A stretch of 58,412 nt of DNA from a virus (IMGVR_UViG_3300042934_000302:1-58412); one strand, 5' to 3'; numbered from the stretch's first letter, positions 7,590 through 16,416 are shown. Translations and numbers: made by a program. The notes: generated by a model from the letters alone, not told the origin.

Positions 7590-7973
7590 TTGGACGAACA
7601 GTTAACGAAGGGCGATCGTAGCGAGCTGATCGCAATCACCGCATTCCTCGCGAAAGGATGGGACGTTTGCCAGCCGGTAGCCACGCGACCATATGATTTA
7701 ACCGTTGAACCGCCGGAGGGTGGACGGATACTCAAAGCGCAGGTAAAAACTATTCGCGAGCGGGCTGACCGGCCAGGCTACTTAATCATCCAAGCGCGGA
7801 ATCACGCAAAGCAGGCGTACCCAACGAGTGATGTCGATCTCATCGTGGGCGTTGACGGGCGCGACGTATATGTGATCGAGAACGACGGCAAGCAATCGGA
7901 ATTTTGGACGAAAAAGAGCGAACCGAAGTGGACGAAGCTAAACGAAAACGACGATGTGGAGGCGATTGTATGA
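7590..7973 (+). CDS. PD-(D/E)XK endonuclease-like protein, group I intron nuclease type
   Basis: 127 residues. The order GDRSELIAITAFLAKGWDV, then YDLTVE, then LKAQVKT matches the E ... D ... QxK active site of small PD-(D/E)XK nucleases related to group I intron-associated endonucleases. TTG start, directly after the previous stop. Two other proteins in this genome (48597-49052 and 51445-51969) share the plan. It could resolve branched DNA, process ends or act as a selfish nuclease. It overlaps the next gene by 4 bp. Confidence 0.65.
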   Translation: MDEQLTKGDRSELIAITAFLAKGWDVCQPVATRPYDLTVEPPEGGRILKAQVKTIRERADRPGYLIIQARNHAKQAYPTSDVDLIVGVDGRDVYVIENDGKQSEFWTKKSEPKWTKLNENDDVEAIV

Positions 7974-8788
7974 AGGTAACACTCGAAGGAAACGCGGAAG
8001 ATATTCGTAAGGTGCTTGGCACGGAGGTTGACGAGTCTAATGTTGCAATTACGTATGAAAATGACGAACAGCATACGTTCAAAGTTGGCGAAAAAGCTCG
8101 ATTAATAAAGCTTAGTATAACAACTCGTGGTTTTAGCGAAGGAGAAGTAGTTCGTATTGTGGATAATAGAATATCCCCAGAGCAGGGTCGCGTGGCGTTT
8201 TCGAAATTAAATAATTCACACGATACAGGATTTGCGGATCCGGCCGATCTTGAGCCAATTAAGCAACTCACTCGCCGCGAAATCGTGGAAAAGGCGAAGG
8301 CTGACGTAGCCGATATAATCGCGAAAGCGAAAGGTAGCAAACGAAATCATGACGGTAATTATACGTTTCGCGAAAAAGTAACCTACGTAAAGTTTAACGT
8401 TAATCGTGAGAAACGAACCGTTGCTGCACTTATTTATAGTAATATTGACGATAAGCTGCTCGAAAAAGGAATAGCTAAAGTTGCGCCGGATGACGTGTTT
8501 AACGTGGATATCGGAAAGGCTATTTCGGCTCATCGTGCGTACGGACTTGACGTTCCAGACGAGTATCTTAACGCGCCAAAGCCGGAAGGAGTTGCGGTTG
8601 GAGATACGATTATTAGTCGAGGGATTCTTAGCGGAAAAGGAATTGTGACCGCAGTAAGACCACATGGATATGGTGATTGGAATAGAGGACTAACATTTAA
8701 ACGAGCTGATGGTCGTAACGTGTGGACTTATATTGAGAAAGTAGTCGTAATCGATGATAGCGACCGGAATTACGATGTTGCCGAATGA
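7970..8788 (+). CDS. Hypothetical protein with SH3/KOW-like modules
   Basis: 272 residues. The start is ATG 7970 with GGAGG 8 bp upstream, overlapping the previous stop; a longer open frame from 7904 lies inside the previous gene. It holds beta-rich modules (FKVGEKARLIKLSITTRGF and VAVGDTIISRGILSGKGIV), in which a glycine-rich strand pair recalls KOW/SH3 barrels. A basic central helix (about 100-120) links them. It overlaps the polymerase start by 4 bp, so it is probably co-produced with it. Function unknown; a polymerase accessory or nucleic-acid-binding protein is a guess. Confidence 0.55.
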   Translation: MKVTLEGNAEDIRKVLGTEVDESNVAITYENDEQHTFKVGEKARLIKLSITTRGFSEGEVVRIVDNRISPEQGRVAFSKLNNSHDTGFADPADLEPIKQLTRREIVEKAKADVADIIAKAKGSKRNHDGNYTFREKVTYVKFNVNREKRTVAALIYSNIDDKLLEKGIAKVAPDDVFNVDIGKAISAHRAYGLDVPDEYLNAPKPEGVAVGDTIISRGILSGKGIVTAVRPHGYGDWNRGLTFKRADGRNVWTYIEKVVVIDDSDRNYDVAE

Positions 8789-11589
8789 AAATGTCGATGA
8801 ACACCGATGCCAACCGTATTGCCCTCCGTAGAGAAACGCGGGCTAAAATAAGCGACGTAACTGCCGACGATTGGCAACGAATATTTGCGATGAAACTTAC
8901 GGATGCTGATCGTGATAAACTTCGACTGCTTAAACCGTTCATGGATCGTGGCGAAGTACAACGAAAGGCTACGAATCGCTATACGGCGACTGGCCGACCG
9001 CGACCTTTTAGCAAATCGGAAGCGCTCGAACTAGCTGTCGAAGTACAGGCGAAAATTGCGGAATCCAAACGTGAGGAACGTATGGTCGAAACGATTCGTA
9101 CGAAACCGGATAATTATCGAGTAATTACGGATGACACTGACCTACCGATGCTGATGGAGCGTATTCACGAAGAAGTTCGTTTACAGCAGAACGATCCATG
9201 GTTCCGTAAAGTATTCGATCTATTCAATCATACGTTAATCCGCGAGAAGTTACTCGAAAGCAACATTGAGATTCCGTTAGTATCGTCTTTTACTGAGTGG
9301 GACACTGAAACAAGTGGTACCGATACACGCATTGATATGACCGGTGGCTATTCGTTCTGGCTTCCGTTGCTTCGCGAAGGATATTACGTAGCTTACGGAC
9401 ACTTAACGAAAGATCCGCAATGCACGCGGTCAAAGGCATTAGGAGCGATTAAATCGTTCATATCGGATGCAAAGCAAATTAAATCGTTCCATAATACAAC
9501 GTTCGACTACGCGATGATGCTTAACGATAAAATGAAACCCGTTGGCTTTAGATACGACTCAATGGATGCGATGCAGATATTGAACGAACATGAAGAAACG
9601 TTCAAGTTGAAGGAACTCGCGCATAAGTACAAGTATCATATCGGCGCTGATCATTTGGATGATTTTACATTTGAAGATCTATTCGGCGATGGGTCACCGC
9701 TTATTTACTCTCCGGAAATCGTTGGTATATACGCGATAAAGGACGTTGAAAAAGGCTGGTTACTCACTAAATGGCAGATTGATATGCTGCTAAAATGTGA
9801 TGATCTTTACTATCCATATTTTCAGATCAGGCAGTATTTATATGAAGTCAATGTAACAATTGAACGGACTGGATTTGAAATTGATTTGCAGGAAATGAAG
9901 CAACTTGAAAACGAGTTCGAGCCGAAGTTGGAACAAGCCCTTCACGCGATCTATGACACGTACCAGATTGATGACAAGTTTCTTTACGATATGTCGATGA
10001 CTATTAATGGTGATCGAATTGAGTCATGGTGCACGAATAGAGAACGTCAGATAGCTAAACAGAACGAAATGTTAGCGAGTTGTAAAGAACAGCTTGTAGA
10101 CGTAAATCCGGAAACAAAAAAGTATCAGCAGTTAAAAGATCGAATTGAGCGGTATGAAACAAATCCGCTTGATCCACCTAGTCCAGATAATGCACCCGAT
10201 TTCATTCACGAGTTCAACTTAGATTCAGATAAGCATCGTCAATATCTTCTTTACGACGTGCTCAAAATCGAGGATAAGTCACACTTGTTCGATAAGCAGC
10301 GTAAGCGACTCGTTAATAAGAAGGTTATGGACTTATATTATCGCGATGTGCCCGAATTGAAGCCAATGGCTGAATACTCTAAGTTGTCGACGTTGCTCGG
10401 AACTTTCGTCAAGAAGATACCGAATGCACTCGATATGGATGGTCGGCTGCATACGCGACTATCAACGGTATCGACTGGGCGTTATAGTTCGAAGGGGTAC
10501 ACGGGCAAAGCAAACGATCTGTATCGCGATGATATTACGGATGATAATTTTATCGCACATATGAATGAATTGGTTCACGCGGACAAAGCGATTGAAAAGG
10601 GTACGAACGTACAGAACATTCCGGCTCGATCAAGCGAGGGAGAACGCGTGCGAATGACGTTTAAGCCACCGAAAGGGTGGACGTTCATAGGATCCGACTT
10701 ATCGTCGATTGAACCACGTATACAAGCACATCGTATGGCGACGGAGTTCGGTGACGACTCATTTGCGGAGATGTACCGAAAAGGATTCGATCCTTACGTT
10801 GAGTTTGCGGCAATCCTATTTGAAGTTCCAAAGGAAATCTGCCTAGAGACGTATTATAAATCGGTCAAGGGTACGGCCGACGAGGTTCCGGCGTACCGTA
10901 AAGCGATGAAGCAGATGTTTCTTGCTCGCGGGTATGGCCAAGCATTCGATATGTTCTACAAAGGTGTACTCAAGTTCGGCATTGGCGAACAGCAGGCGCG
11001 AAAGGCATACGATACATTCGACGATATACTGCCAGGTTTCGGGCATATGGTCGATGTAACATTCGAGCATTTACGCAAGCACGGCTGGACGGCAACGATA
11101 TTCAAGCAAAAGCGGAGATTCCCGGGGTACGTCGATAAGTGGCAGAGATTATGCCGAATGATGCGTCGATGTGGTATCCGCGATAAGAACGATCCTGATC
11201 TTGGTAAAAAATCTCGTAAATTGCCGTGGAAAGAACGGTCGGAATTTTGGGAGCTAATCAAGTTTACGGGGCGTTGTGAACGCCAAGGATTCAATCATAC
11301 AATTCAGGGCTCTGGCGCGAATATCCTACAAATGTGTATGATTAGAAACTATTATGAGTTTGTGATAAAACGTGGGTTCGAGTTTTGCTTGACTCTGCAT
11401 GACGAATTAAAAAACGCCGTGCCCAACGATAAGCTAACACCAGATATCATCCACGTGTATAACGATATCATGCGAAATACGTTTAGTCTCGCGTTACCAA
11501 TTAAATGTGATACAGTCATCGAGACAAAATGGATGGATGAGTACAGCGAAGATGAATGGGACTTCGAACACTGTAAGCCAGGAGGATGA
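8785..11589 (+). CDS. Family A DNA polymerase with 3'-5' exonuclease domain
   Basis: 934-residue replicative polymerase. The proofreading domain shows Exo I as WDTETSGTD (about 171-179), Exo II as HNTTFDYAM and Exo III as YAIKD. The polymerase domain shows motif A GSDLSSIEPRI (about 634-644), motif B with RKAMKQMFLARGYGQ (about 705-719) and motif C LHDEL (about 870). Motif A has SDLSSIE where cellular Pol I has DYSQIE, a variation seen in phage enzymes. ATG at 8785 overlaps the upstream stop. The HNH homing endonuclease gene follows immediately. Confidence 0.95.
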   Translation: MKMSMNTDANRIALRRETRAKISDVTADDWQRIFAMKLTDADRDKLRLLKPFMDRGEVQRKATNRYTATGRPRPFSKSEALELAVEVQAKIAESKREERMVETIRTKPDNYRVITDDTDLPMLMERIHEEVRLQQNDPWFRKVFDLFNHTLIREKLLESNIEIPLVSSFTEWDTETSGTDTRIDMTGGYSFWLPLLREGYYVAYGHLTKDPQCTRSKALGAIKSFISDAKQIKSFHNTTFDYAMMLNDKMKPVGFRYDSMDAMQILNEHEETFKLKELAHKYKYHIGADHLDDFTFEDLFGDGSPLIYSPEIVGIYAIKDVEKGWLLTKWQIDMLLKCDDLYYPYFQIRQYLYEVNVTIERTGFEIDLQEMKQLENEFEPKLEQALHAIYDTYQIDDKFLYDMSMTINGDRIESWCTNRERQIAKQNEMLASCKEQLVDVNPETKKYQQLKDRIERYETNPLDPPSPDNAPDFIHEFNLDSDKHRQYLLYDVLKIEDKSHLFDKQRKRLVNKKVMDLYYRDVPELKPMAEYSKLSTLLGTFVKKIPNALDMDGRLHTRLSTVSTGRYSSKGYTGKANDLYRDDITDDNFIAHMNELVHADKAIEKGTNVQNIPARSSEGERVRMTFKPPKGWTFIGSDLSSIEPRIQAHRMATEFGDDSFAEMYRKGFDPYVEFAAILFEVPKEICLETYYKSVKGTADEVPAYRKAMKQMFLARGYGQAFDMFYKGVLKFGIGEQQARKAYDTFDDILPGFGHMVDVTFEHLRKHGWTATIFKQKRRFPGYVDKWQRLCRMMRRCGIRDKNDPDLGKKSRKLPWKERSEFWELIKFTGRCERQGFNHTIQGSGANILQMCMIRNYYEFVIKRGFEFCLTLHDELKNAVPNDKLTPDIIHVYNDIMRNTFSLALPIKCDTVIETKWMDEYSEDEWDFEHCKPGG

Positions 11590-11593
11590 TGCA

Positions 11594-12151
11594 TTGCGTT
11601 GGGAATCAATTATAGGCTATAAGGGCCTTTATGAAGTAAGTGATTGCGGGGATGTAAGAGCATTAGAAACTGGCATTATACGGAAAAAGCAAATAGCTAG
11701 GGGATACTATAGGGTTAACCTATCAAAGCATAGTGTTAAAAAATGGTATCAAGTGCATAGGTTAGTTGCTCGCGCTTTTTGTATCGGGTATCAAGATGGA
11801 TTAATCGTAAACCACATAGATGGGAATAAGCTAAACAATCATTATTCAAATTTAGAGTGGGTTACTCATCAGCAAAATACGCTTCACGGCGTTTATATAA
11901 TAAAAACAATAAATTACGAAAAGGGGCTTACCTATCTAAATAAATGTAGCAAAATGGCCAAAAATCCGGTTGCTATGTTTGATAGTGATAATAATTTAGT
12001 AGCTAAGTTTGAAAGTATTCGAGACGCAGCAAGAAAAACAGGGTTTAATAATGGAAACATATCGCTCGTATGTAATGGCAATAAGCAAAGCATATGTGGG
12101 TTCATATTCAAATTTATTGAAACTAGAACACGAAAGGAGACGATTGTTTGA
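11594..12151 (+). CDS. HNH homing endonuclease (NUMOD4-HNH-NUMOD1)
   Basis: 185 residues. Start: TTG 11594, placed 8 bp after AGGAGG (11580-11585), which lies at the end of the polymerase gene; a longer frame from 11507 would overlap polymerase by 83 bp. NUMOD4 is seen as WESIIGYKGLYEVSDCGDV (about 3-21). HNH follows as HRLVAR, NHIDGNKLNNHYSNLEWVT and HQQNT. A NUMOD1 DNA-binding motif closes it (DSDNNLVAKFESIRDAARKT). It cuts DNA at specific sites to spread itself. The more AT-rich composition than its neighbours suggests recent insertion. It is free-standing; I see no intron around it. Confidence 0.9.
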   Translation: MRWESIIGYKGLYEVSDCGDVRALETGIIRKKQIARGYYRVNLSKHSVKKWYQVHRLVARAFCIGYQDGLIVNHIDGNKLNNHYSNLEWVTHQQNTLHGVYIIKTINYEKGLTYLNKCSKMAKNPVAMFDSDNNLVAKFESIRDAARKTGFNNGNISLVCNGNKQSICGFIFKFIETRTRKETIV

Positions 12152-13131
12152 CTGAATACAACGACACTATCGCGCAAGACTTCGTATCCATGCTCGACAA
12201 CTTTCATTCCGCGCCGGAGTGCTGGGATGACGAACTCGATTCGCAACTCCATCGATGGTATACGAATCCTCCGAAAATTTGGCCGAAACGCCCGTACTTT
12301 TCACCGTCGGCTGCCGGTAGTGATTCACGAGAACTCTACGTTAAAACACTCGGAGCCAAGCGTGACTCATTCGGCCGTAAGCCGTGGCAAGCACGATGGA
12401 CGGCTGAGGGAACATCCATCGGCGATATGATTCAACGCGACGTATTACTAATCGGTAAGCACGTGCCTGACGCGAAGTTTCATTTCGAGTTTAACGATGC
12501 TGGCCAGCCAATGTTCGAAGAGTTCGCGAAGGTGAATAAACGTATTACTTATCGCGGGCATACGTTTTACATTTATGGCCAGCCGGACGGAATTATGCGA
12601 TATACAACGCCAGATGGCGAAGAACTACGCGTCGGACTCGAAATAAAATCAAAACAGACAACGGCGGCGAAAACGTCGCTACACACGATGCGCGAACCGG
12701 AGGACAAGCACGTCAAGCAAACGGTCGGCTACTCGATCATGTACGATCTCGATGATTACATCATTCTCTACGTGAACGCGTCGAAGAAGTCGTGGAATAT
12801 GACCGACGAGGAATACCATAAGTCACCGGACATTCGCGCATTCCACGTGCATTTTACACGCGACGATAAGTTAGCACTATGCGATTATTTTGCTGACGTT
12901 CTGGACGCGGTGAAAGCTAAAAAGCCACCAGTTTTGAACCTCGACAAATTTACGTTTAATAATTATAAGACAGCGTGTGCAAAATCGTTGTCCGACGAAG
13001 AATTTTCGGATATCGAAGCACTCGTTAACCGCATGCAACACTCGTCACTTGGTGATAAAGCGAAGCAGGAATACGCGGATGCGCTTGAATTTATTCGCAG
13101 CGTCCGTCAGGACGGTGGTGATGCATCGTGA
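12148..13131 (+). CDS. Cas4/RecB-like PD-(D/E)XK exonuclease
   Basis: 327 residues. Core nuclease motifs are in order: YGQPDGIM with the catalytic Asp (about 150), GLEIKSK with the Glu-x-Lys (about 170) and QTVGYSIMY (about 197-205), the Q-x3-Y motif of the RecB/Cas4 group. No Cys cluster for an iron-sulfur centre is obvious. Such phage enzymes degrade or process DNA ends in recombination and replication. TTG start after AAAGGAG, overlapping the homing endonuclease stop. It lies one small pair of genes before the RuvC-like resolvase. Confidence 0.75.
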   Translation: MTEYNDTIAQDFVSMLDNFHSAPECWDDELDSQLHRWYTNPPKIWPKRPYFSPSAAGSDSRELYVKTLGAKRDSFGRKPWQARWTAEGTSIGDMIQRDVLLIGKHVPDAKFHFEFNDAGQPMFEEFAKVNKRITYRGHTFYIYGQPDGIMRYTTPDGEELRVGLEIKSKQTTAAKTSLHTMREPEDKHVKQTVGYSIMYDLDDYIILYVNASKKSWNMTDEEYHKSPDIRAFHVHFTRDDKLALCDYFADVLDAVKAKKPPVLNLDKFTFNNYKTACAKSLSDEEFSDIEALVNRMQHSSLGDKAKQEYADALEFIRSVRQDGGDAS

Positions 13132-13295
13132 GAGACATTAATTATGCCGATGTGCTAACGATGTACCACTATATTATTGGTACGCATCTCGCAGATGGTC
13201 GACTGGATAGCGATAAGTTTGATCGATGTAGTACGAAGTTGCGCGAATGGGAATATCAAGGGCGTGAATCAGCCGAATTGGGGGTTAGGGGATGA
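13128..13295 (+). CDS. Small hypothetical protein
   Basis: 55 residues starting at GTG 13128, overlapping the stop on the left and the start on the right by 4 bp each. It is hydrophilic (DINYADVLTMYHYIIGTHL near the N-terminus, acidic C-terminus). No family recognised. It is supported mainly by tight coupling in the operon. Confidence 0.45.
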   Translation: MRDINYADVLTMYHYIIGTHLADGRLDSDKFDRCSTKLREWEYQGRESAELGVRG

Positions 13296-13459
13296 GTAAA
13301 AGCGTTGCATTGGCACTTATTATTGCTACTGTGTTCGATTTTTTAGTTGGGTTTTTATTATCCTTAATTGTTAATGGCCCACCTAGTTATGTGTTTATTA
13401 TTATTGGTTTTATTGGTGGATTTATCGGTTTAGTAATTAGTGGTGTTGAAGATGACTGA
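13292..13459 (+). CDS. Small membrane protein, two helices
   Basis: 55 residues. Two hydrophobic segments (ALALIIATVFDFLVGFLLSL, about 6-25, and YVFIIIGFIGGFIGLVIS, about 33-50) are separated by NGPP, giving a helical hairpin in the membrane. ATG overlaps the preceding stop by 4 bp and the end overlaps the resolvase start by 8 bp. It is AT-richer than its neighbours. Function unknown. Confidence 0.5.
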   Translation: MSKSVALALIIATVFDFLVGFLLSLIVNGPPSYVFIIIGFIGGFIGLVISGVEDD

Positions 13460-13988
13460 GCGAATACGAATTCTAGGCATCGATACCAGTTTCGCGTCTC
13501 CTGGGATGACCGTTATTGATATCGTAAATGGTAAACCGAAGTTCATCGCATCATCGCACGTTAAAACTGGCGGTAAATACGCGAAACTTGGCAACGAAGC
13601 ACGCAACGCAATGATTCGAAGCTGGACGGTGCTATTCTGCCGCGACTACTGGCCATTTGACGTAATTGTACGCGAGAAATTTAGCAGTAAATCGGTCGAC
13701 ATTAATCGTAAGGTTTTCGGAGCATGGCGTGAAATGGACGCTGCTCTCGCAGAACTCGGGTACACTGGCGAACCAGTTACGTGTACCCCGGCCCAGTGGA
13801 AGAAGATGGTCGTAGGTAACGGAAACGCAACGAAAACTGACGTAGAGGATGCCGTGAAGCGATACGTAGGCGATGTGGAGTTCGCGACAAGTGGTAAGGG
13901 CGGAACATATGACGAAAGTGACGCAGCGGGGCTGGCATTGTGGTATGCGATTGATAACGGATTAATTGAACGAAAAGGGGACGAGTAA
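13452..13988 (+). CDS. RuvC-like Holliday junction resolvase
   Basis: 178 residues, start ATG 13452 within the end of the previous gene. RNase H-like fold motifs: LGIDTSF (first catalytic Asp, about 10), VREKF with Glu (about 72), and YDESDAAGLA near the C-terminus carrying the last acidic pair. It cleaves four-way junctions so that recombined or concatemeric replication products can be packaged. It works in the same operon as polymerase and the Cas4-like nuclease. Confidence 0.8.
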   Translation: MTERIRILGIDTSFASPGMTVIDIVNGKPKFIASSHVKTGGKYAKLGNEARNAMIRSWTVLFCRDYWPFDVIVREKFSSKSVDINRKVFGAWREMDAALAELGYTGEPVTCTPAQWKKMVVGNGNATKTDVEDAVKRYVGDVEFATSGKGGTYDESDAAGLALWYAIDNGLIERKGDE

Positions 13989-14201
13989 ATGAACGATAAA
14001 CACCGATTACTCATCGTAGGACTAATCGACGAAATCCTACGAAATGATTTCGATAAAACCGATCTGCTCACGAAAGAGGAACACGTAGTTTGCTACGATC
14101 GATTGCACGAAGTCGTCGATACATCATCACCGCGTGAACTACGTGAGTCACTCGTAGCACTAGGACGGAAACTTTACGAGGAAGTCGGTGATGCTGAATG
14201 A
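13989..14201 (+). CDS. Small acidic hypothetical protein
   Basis: 70 residues, directly after the resolvase stop and overlapping the next ATG by 4 bp. Predicted all-alpha with a Leu-rich first helix (RLLIVGLIDEILRN) and a second around SPRELRESLVALGRKLYE. No family recognised. Confidence 0.5.
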   Translation: MNDKHRLLIVGLIDEILRNDFDKTDLLTKEEHVVCYDRLHEVVDTSSPRELRESLVALGRKLYEEVGDAE

Positions 14202-14407
14202 GAAAACACGTAATTAGCACGATCGCGACTATTGTAGTATCGATACTCTACTTCGTATTCTTCCAAGCGCTATTCGTCGGGGTTTCGTTGCTGATCGGAT
14301 TAACATTCGGACTTAACGTAAACGTGCGAGTGCCCGTAATAATCGCGACAATTATGTGGCTCGCAGCTACGTGGACCATCGTTCATGCATCGAGGGGGTT
14401 ACGATGA
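14198..14407 (+). CDS. Small membrane protein, two helices
   Basis: 69 residues with two strong hydrophobic spans (about 7-33 and 43-62) and a short basic N-terminus (MRKHV). Part of a run of four coupled tiny genes (14198-14938), three of which encode membrane proteins. Role unknown; possibly superinfection exclusion or membrane tethering of replication. Confidence 0.5.
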   Translation: MRKHVISTIATIVVSILYFVFFQALFVGVSLLIGLTFGLNVNVRVPVIIATIMWLAATWTIVHASRGLR

Positions 14408-14574
14408 TTTTAAATCGAGAATTGGTACGGTTGCTATCGAAGGAACTAGCGGAAACAGAACGTTGCATTGCGCAGCGCGAACGTGAGCTTACCGAATTGA
14501 ATTTGGAACGTAAGCAATTATATGACCGGCTGCACGAGCTGAACGAAAAGATACGAAACGGGGTGGGCGAATGA
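14404..14574 (+). CDS. Short coiled-coil protein
   Basis: 56 residues; ATG 14404 overlaps the previous stop. Almost entirely one amphipathic helix with heptads (LSKELAETERCIAQRERELT, then LERKQLYDRLHEL), so a dimeric coiled coil is likely. Function unknown. Confidence 0.5.
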   Translation: MILNRELVRLLSKELAETERCIAQRERELTELNLERKQLYDRLHELNEKIRNGVGE

Positions 14575-14747
14575 AAACATATGTATTGGTATACGATGCA
14601 GCAGTAATTCTATTATATATTGTAATGCTAGTATTGACTATGCTTGGGTATTCGGTGACTAGTAGTAATCTAGACATTCTACTTACCTTCTCGAATATCA
14701 TCATGCTTGGGCTAGTTAACGTAGTATTTATAGGGGGTGATCGCTAA
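14571..14747 (+). CDS. Small membrane protein
   Basis: 58 residues; ATG 14571 overlaps the previous stop and the gene ends inside the next start (TAATG). Two hydrophobic helices (about 9-28 and 36-54). Unknown role; same cassette as 14198 and 14747. Confidence 0.45.
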   Translation: MKTYVLVYDAAVILLYIVMLVLTMLGYSVTSSNLDILLTFSNIIMLGLVNVVFIGGDR

Positions 14748-14938
14748 TGCTTGGGTATGGAATCAGCGCGTTATTAATCGCATGGATTCTATCACTATTC
14801 GGGTTCCATAAAGCCGTAATATACGGATATCACACGTTATTTGGCGGAAGCATTAATATTTACGTGTATTATCTCGTTTTCTTCACGATGGGCATTACCG
14901 GGTATATTATCGATCAGATCGCGGGGTGGCGTAAATGA
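14747..14938 (+). CDS. Small membrane protein
   Basis: 63 residues with two hydrophobic segments (LGYGISALLIAWILSLFGF, about 2-20; YVYYLVFFTMGITGYII, about 39-55). The stop overlaps the start of the dNMP kinase-like gene. Function unknown. Confidence 0.5.
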   Translation: MLGYGISALLIAWILSLFGFHKAVIYGYHTLFGGSINIYVYYLVFFTMGITGYIIDQIAGWRK

Positions 14939-15591
14939 GTATGCTGCTATCCGATAAGGAAAACGAAATCGTCGGTTTGATTCGTGATAAACGATATGAA
15001 CAAGCCCACGAAGAACTATCGAAGTTTATCAATACGGATCCGTTGCCGCCCGTTCATATCGCGCTCATTGGCAAGCTACGAAGTGGCAAGTCGGAAATCG
15101 CCACGTACCTATTCATGCAGCACGGCATCAACGATATTGCGTTCGCTGATTCGCTCAAGCGCGTGATTATCGATCTATACGGTCATAGCGATCATAAGCC
15201 GCGTGAACGACTGCAAGCGATTGGCGAAGCACTGTGCGAATATGATCCGGAAGTATTCGTCAATGCGGCATTACGTACAGCCATGCATTATGATCGCGTG
15301 TGCGTGAGCGATTGTCGCAAGCAAGTCGAATATAGTGCGCTCAAGGACGATGGCTATATGTTCATCCGCGTAACAGCAAGCGACGAGTTACGGTTACAAC
15401 GAGCACGGGAAGCAGGCGACGAGTTTACCGTAGCTGACCTGCAGCATACGACTGAAACGCAACTCGACGATGCGCCCGTAGATTACACGATTGAAAATGA
15501 CGGCAGCATCGAGGATCTGTATGCGAAAGTTGACGTAATATTAGCGGATATTCAACGTTCGTCATCTTCCGCAACATGTGCGACAAGCTGA
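14935..15591 (+). CDS. Deoxynucleoside monophosphate kinase-like protein
   Basis: 218 residues. A P-loop GKLRSGKSEIA (about 46-56), FADSLKRVI as in phage dNMP kinases, a DCRKQVEY segment and an Arg-rich lid (ELRLQRARE) support a P-loop kinase that phosphorylates dNMPs to feed replication. The last 40 bp overlap the convergent gene 15552-15941, an unusually deep tail-to-tail overlap, so the C-terminal Ser-rich end may be recently extended. Confidence 0.65.
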   Translation: MSMLLSDKENEIVGLIRDKRYEQAHEELSKFINTDPLPPVHIALIGKLRSGKSEIATYLFMQHGINDIAFADSLKRVIIDLYGHSDHKPRERLQAIGEALCEYDPEVFVNAALRTAMHYDRVCVSDCRKQVEYSALKDDGYMFIRVTASDELRLQRAREAGDEFTVADLQHTTETQLDDAPVDYTIENDGSIEDLYAKVDVILADIQRSSSSATCATS

Positions 15592-15941
15592 AATAGCTTC
15601 GTGCCACGCGGAATATCGACGCCAGCCAAATCGTCGCCAACGTATTCGTACCGAAGTGGCAGATTAGCCTTCGTCAGCCCGATATCTCGTACAAACGGCT
15701 TTGCGTATGCATAACGACGATTATCAAATTTAAACGGTTCTACGTCAGGCACACGAACAATGCCCGCTTTACCAACGACCATGCGTTTATTCGCTTTATC
15801 ATAGCCAACGAATAGTTGCGCAGGGTACTCGTTAATTTGTAATAGTTTAACGGAATCACTACTTAGATAAAGCCGTTGTTGCTTGTCTACCGTAACATAT
15901 GCGGTATTTGAAGATCGCGCGCTAATCCATTCGAATGACAT
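15552..15941 (-). CDS. Leftward hypothetical gene inside the early operon
   Basis: 129 residues, not recognised. Beta-strand-rich pattern (TAYVTVDKQQRLYLSSDSVK near the N-terminus; RMVVGKAGIVRVPD). The opposite orientation and a private promoter (15975-16003) inside a rightward block suggest an independently expressed cargo gene, perhaps active in the lysogen. It overlaps the kinase gene 3' end by 40 bp. Confidence 0.55.
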   Translation of the reverse strand: MSFEWISARSSNTAYVTVDKQQRLYLSSDSVKLLQINEYPAQLFVGYDKANKRMVVGKAGIVRVPDVEPFKFDNRRYAYAKPFVRDIGLTKANLPLRYEYVGDDLAGVDIPRGTKLFQLVAHVAEDDER

Positions 15942-15974
15942 AACGATTCACTCCGATTCAAACGTTTTATTAAC

Positions 15975-16003
15975 ATAGTATACGCAAGTTCACCGAAAGT
16001 CAA
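15975..16003 (-). promoter_or_regulatory. Promoter for the leftward gene 15552-15941
   Basis: Read leftward: TTGACT, 17-bp spacer, TACTAT. This is a near-consensus sigma-A promoter about 35 bp before the start codon, and it can work without phage factors. Confidence 0.6.
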
Positions 16004-16029
16004 TCGTAACAACGAAAGGAAGCGGTAAT

Positions 16030-16368
16030 TTGGCGAACGAATACCCCGGCTTATATACGAGTGTTGGCGTAAAAGCGTTGCTACGCGACTATAATACGCT
16101 ACATGACCGTGGCTACGATAAAGGCGATTATAACGCGGTAATCATGATCGTAGACCTCGAATGTGCGATCACACTCGCAGGGCTTACGGACAGGCAATCG
16201 GAAATCCTACGACTGATTTACGTTGATGACCGAACGCAAGACGACACCGCTGGCGCGCTAAATATTACGCAGCAAACAGTGAGCGAAGAGCTTGCGGAAG
16301 CCCATCGAAAGATTGCCGCTGTTTACGATTACTGGCGTAAAACTGATAATACCACGGTGACAATCTAA
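16030..16368 (+). CDS. Sigma region 4-like helix-turn-helix protein
   Basis: 112 residues, TTG start after GGAAG. The C-terminal part LTDRQSEILRLIYVDDRTQD, then TAGALNITQQTVSEELAEA (about 72-90), is a textbook sigma-70 region 4 or LuxR-type HTH. No region 2 is present, so it cannot act as a full sigma factor and may be an ArpU-like late regulator. It is the last gene of the rightward block and ends at a strong terminator. Confidence 0.65.
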   Translation: MANEYPGLYTSVGVKALLRDYNTLHDRGYDKGDYNAVIMIVDLECAITLAGLTDRQSEILRLIYVDDRTQDDTAGALNITQQTVSEELAEAHRKIAAVYDYWRKTDNTTVTI

Positions 16369-16381
16369 TAAACATACGAAA

Positions 16382-16416
16382 GCCCCTACGCCTATCTACG
16401 TAGGGGCATTTATTTT
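16382..16416 (+). terminator. Rho-independent terminator of the rightward early operon
   Basis: Stem GCCCCTACG/CGTAGGGGC (16382-16390, 16399-16407) with an 8-base loop, followed by ATTTATTTTA. Nine perfect base pairs. Confidence 0.8.

Noticed and set aside
11507-11593. Longer N-terminus for the HNH endonuclease
   Set aside because: It would lie inside the polymerase gene; AGGAGG points to TTG 11594, where the NUMOD4 motif begins.
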